Shown here: one piece after another, positions 24,231 to 26,565 of the stretch
Position numbering within the stretch: the stretch's first letter is position 1
Layout of the letters: each line of letters begins with the position of its first letter
DNA from: Bacteroidales bacterium
GTDB taxonomy: Bacteria; Bacteroidota; Bacteroidia; Bacteroidales; UBA932
Direction: 5' to 3'
Assembly (NCBI GenBank): GCA_009774765.1
Contig: VSOK01000036.1
Span: 1-26,565, forward strand
DNA length: 26,565 nucleotides
Made by a program: the position numbers and the translations under genes
Notes under the pieces: model-generated
Told to the model about the DNA's origin: nothing
Database searches by the model: none
What the model saw: only the letters and a program-made list of their open reading frames with translations

Positions 24231-26447
24231 TTATTTGATTTCAAATGACGGAGGAACGCTTCCTGCAGCCCACTCCTTGTTCGGTCTCGGCCCCATAACG
24301 AACTCCAGATGTCCTCCACCGGAGATTTCATCGTGGCCAAGCCAGCATCTGTCAAACGGTTTCCCGTCCAATGATGCAGACTGGATATATTTGTTCTCAG
24401 GAGCATAATTCCTGCAGGAGACAGTAAAGGAGTTCCCGTTGCCGAGCTGCACCTCAGCCTTCTCGAATACAGGAGATCCGATGACATACATAGGAAGCCC
24501 CGGAGTCACAGGATAGAATCCCAGCATCGAGAACACCACGAAAGAAGACAGTCCTCCCCCGTCCTCATCTCCGGGTATTCCCATAACATCATTGCGGAAC
24601 CACTGTCTGAGCAGAGTCCTCACCCTTTTCTGGGTCTTCCACGGCTGTCCTGCATAATTGTACAGATAAGGTATATGCATACTCGGTTCATTGGCCATAG
24701 AGAACTGGCCCACATTGCCGGTATGGTCAGGAAGCTGGGAGAAAAACTCGAATTTGCTGCTTCCCAAAGGGGTATCGAACATCCTGTCAAGCTCTTCCAC
24801 AAACTTTTCCCTGCCTCCGAAAAGAGAGATAAGGTCAGCTATATTGTGAGGGACATCCCATCTGTATATCCATCCGTTGTTCTCATCGTAGGTATTGCGC
24901 GCCCCCAATCCGCCGGAACGGACATAATCGAAAGGCTGGAGAAAGTTCCCGTCAGAATCCTTCGGATGGAAAAACAGCGTCTCCGGATTGAATATGTTGC
25001 GGTATTTGTAGCTTCCATCCGAGAAATACTTATAATCCTGTTCATTTCCCAGAGCTTCGGCCACACGCGACAGACACCATTCGTCATAGGCTGTGCCCAA
25101 TGTCACCGCCACCGGCTGCCTGCGCTCGAAATGATGGACTTCATCATAAACCTCCTTCTCGCCATCACGCAATGCAGGTATATACCCGTTCGACCAGTAG
25201 AATTCCGTAAGTCCTCCCGCCTTGACGCCGGACCACGGCGCAAGTGTCTTCTCGGTGATTCCGGCTTTGCAGTATACGTATGCCTTCTCCACATCAAATC
25301 CGGACAGTCCTTTGGCGAGAGCGTCCGCTACAAACGCGACCCCGTGGTTGGAATTCATCCTGCGGCTGTCTCCGGTAACCTCAGGGAATGTCGGCATCCA
25401 ATGGTCTTCCATCTGGGCGGACATCCTTATATATGAGCTTATCATATCAGTCTCCTTCTCAGGCTCGACAAGAATCCTCAAAGGATGCACAGCACGGTAT
25501 GTGTCCCAGACCCAGTCATCCGTATAAAACGGTACATCATCTTCGTGTACCCTGCCGTCAAAGGCACTGTAGTAGCGTCCGTACTCCGTAAGACATATCA
25601 TCCTTTCGTATGTCCGGTACAGTGAAGTGTAGAAGACCGTCTTGTCATCCTCATCCTTTCCGCTTACCCTGATCCTGCCAAGCGCCTCATTCCAGACCGC
25701 GCGTCCTTCCGAAGCCACTTCCTCAAGGCTTTTCCCGCTGATCTCCTTCCTCATATTGTCTTCAGCCTGCACGCAGTCGATAAACGACACTCCGTATCTC
25801 ATAGTGACCTTTTCTGTCCCCTCGGGAAACAGAAGGGCCACATAGGAATCCCGTCCGGCTGATTTCTTCAGCGATTTCACAGGAGTTTCCGCAAATTCCG
25901 CAAAAAGACAGACCTTCGTATTGCCGTCTATGCTCTGTATCCCCTTTACGGAATTGCCCTCAGCTATTACATCACCGTCCGCAGCATTGATTATCACATA
26001 CGGAGCCTCGTCCCTTGAGAACCCGATTTCATAGATTCCCGAGCGGTATGACGGAGCGAAAGAAGCCTCAACTTCCTCATCCTCACAATACACCGAATAG
26101 AAATAAGGCTTTACTTTCTCATTGTCATAATGATATTTGTAATAAGGCTTGAGACCGTCCTCTCCCCCCTGCCAGAAAGAAAGGTTGAAGGCGGACTTGC
26201 CCCTATGGCTTGTAACAATCAGCGGAAGCCCTTTTATCCTGTCTCCAGTATAATCATGGCGTTCAGGATATACCCTGAGCATCGCATTCGGCAGATGTAC
26301 TGTAGGATAGGCAGGCACAAGCAGATGGCTGATACCTCCCATATAAGGATTTACATAATCGACAGGATCCTTTCTGTCGCCCGTGCACCCGCATACGGTC
26401 CCAAACACCGCAATCACACAGGCTGCCACTACAAATTTTCTTTTCAT
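24231..26447 (-). CDS. GH92 family alpha-mannosidase lipoprotein
   Basis: 738 residues. The signal ends in VCGC (Cys21, lipoprotein; a Cys19 reading is less likely). It then begins DPVDYVNPYMGG, the classic GH92 start. Family segments include WDTYRAVHPLRILVEPE, NHGVAFVADALAKG, ENNGWIYRWDVPHN (likely general acid Glu522), NEPSMHIPYLYNYAGQPWKTQ and LGFYPVTPG. The catalytic-base region reads GDEDGGGLSSFVVFS (Asp627, Asp629) where most GH92 members have N-E/D-D-C-G-Q-M-S-A-W. GH92 are calcium-dependent exo-acting alpha-mannosidases of the cell surface or periplasm; the linkage here is unknown and the altered motif suggests an unusual substrate. It follows an incomplete gene by 11 bases and precedes the phosphatase by 11 bases. 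Confidence 0.88.
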   Translation of the reverse strand: MKRKFVVAACVIAVFGTVCGCTGDRKDPVDYVNPYMGGISHLLVPAYPTVHLPNAMLRVYPERHDYTGDRIKGLPLIVTSHRGKSAFNLSFWQGGEDGLKPYYKYHYDNEKVKPYFYSVYCEDEEVEASFAPSYRSGIYEIGFSRDEAPYVIINAADGDVIAEGNSVKGIQSIDGNTKVCLFAEFAETPVKSLKKSAGRDSYVALLFPEGTEKVTMRYGVSFIDCVQAEDNMRKEISGKSLEEVASEGRAVWNEALGRIRVSGKDEDDKTVFYTSLYRTYERMICLTEYGRYYSAFDGRVHEDDVPFYTDDWVWDTYRAVHPLRILVEPEKETDMISSYIRMSAQMEDHWMPTFPEVTGDSRRMNSNHGVAFVADALAKGLSGFDVEKAYVYCKAGITEKTLAPWSGVKAGGLTEFYWSNGYIPALRDGEKEVYDEVHHFERRQPVAVTLGTAYDEWCLSRVAEALGNEQDYKYFSDGSYKYRNIFNPETLFFHPKDSDGNFLQPFDYVRSGGLGARNTYDENNGWIYRWDVPHNIADLISLFGGREKFVEELDRMFDTPLGSSKFEFFSQLPDHTGNVGQFSMANEPSMHIPYLYNYAGQPWKTQKRVRTLLRQWFRNDVMGIPGDEDGGGLSSFVVFSMLGFYPVTPGLPMYVIGSPVFEKAEVQLGNGNSFTVSCRNYAPENKYIQSASLDGKPFDRCWLGHDEISGGGHLEFVMGPRPNKEWAAGSVPPSFEIK

Positions 26448-26458
26448 ATCGTTGTCCT

Positions 26459-26565
26459 TTATTTTCTTACAGGCATTTCCAGAGAAAGCGGACTTTCACC
26501 GCGCAGCTCCTTCCCCGCCTCACCTTCAAGCCACAGGTAGCGGCCCGGATCGCATCCCTCATAAG
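26459..26565 (-). CDS. C-terminus of an unidentified protein (cut by window end)
   Basis: Only 34 residues plus the stop are visible. The end reads Y-E-G-C-D-P-G-R-Y-L-W-L-E-G-E-A-G-K, then KELRGESPLSLEMPVRK. Codon frame is clean to the window edge, and the stop lies 11 bases before the GH92 start on the same strand, so it is most likely the preceding gene in that operon. I do not recognise the family from so short a piece; another secreted glycan-active enzyme would fit the setting. Confidence 0.6.
   Translation of the reverse strand, partial: YEGCDPGRYLWLEGEAGKELRGESPLSLEMPVRK

Noticed and set aside
24675..25436. Plus-strand open frame of 253 codons inside the GH92 gene
   Set aside because: Antisense to motif-supported GH92 sequence; no recognisable domain.

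Overview
The window looks like a chromosomal segment of a Bacteroidales bacterium. The evidence is the sigma-ABfr type -7 element TAnnTTTG before many genes, absent or weak Shine-Dalgarno sites, an oversized NusB, DUF3276 and DUF5606 family proteins, many lipoproteins, and polysaccharide enzymes of families GH43, GH76 and GH92. I cannot name the genus. Genes are tightly packed: no gap exceeds 300 bases (the longest is about 224), and several neighbours overlap. I see no rRNA, tRNA, CRISPR array, insertion sequence or phage gene.

Layout. 1-2007 (+): 3' part of a large transglutaminase-like protein, overlapping tail to tail with cutC (-). 2805-4091 (+): a GH43 lipoprotein and a 52-residue Pmp3/YqaE-type membrane protein with its own consensus promoter. 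6851-4157 (-): DUF5606-like gene, rimO and an uncharacterised lipoprotein, probably one operon. 6984-8416 (+): deoxynucleoside kinase and a short-chain dehydrogenase. 14775-8405 (-): nusB-yajC-ybbR-coaE, then gmd-fcl (GDP-L-fucose synthesis) and a MalY/PatB-type PLP enzyme. 14862-15197 (+): DUF3276 protein, ended by a 42-base perfect palindrome. 20842-15361 (-): sulfatase, DUF4965-family lipoprotein, GH76 lipoprotein. 21067-23034 (+): glutamine-dependent NAD synthetase. 26565-23050 (-): end of an unidentified gene, a GH92 alpha-mannosidase lipoprotein and an alkaline phosphatase.

How the genes work together. The middle is housekeeping: NAD, CoA and nucleotide metabolism, transcription antitermination, Sec accessory function, ribosomal protein modification and nucleotide-sugar supply. 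The right-hand 11 kb is catabolic and secreted. An endo-alpha-1,6-mannanase-type GH76 and an exo-alpha-mannosidase-type GH92 lie on either side of nadE, one with a Ser-type sulfatase and a DUF4965 protein, the other with an alkaline phosphatase. My best hypothesis for a less described system is a SusC/D-free (within this window) set acting on an alpha-mannan or mannose-rich glycan that carries sulfate or phosphate. The families are visible in the sequence; the joint substrate is inference.
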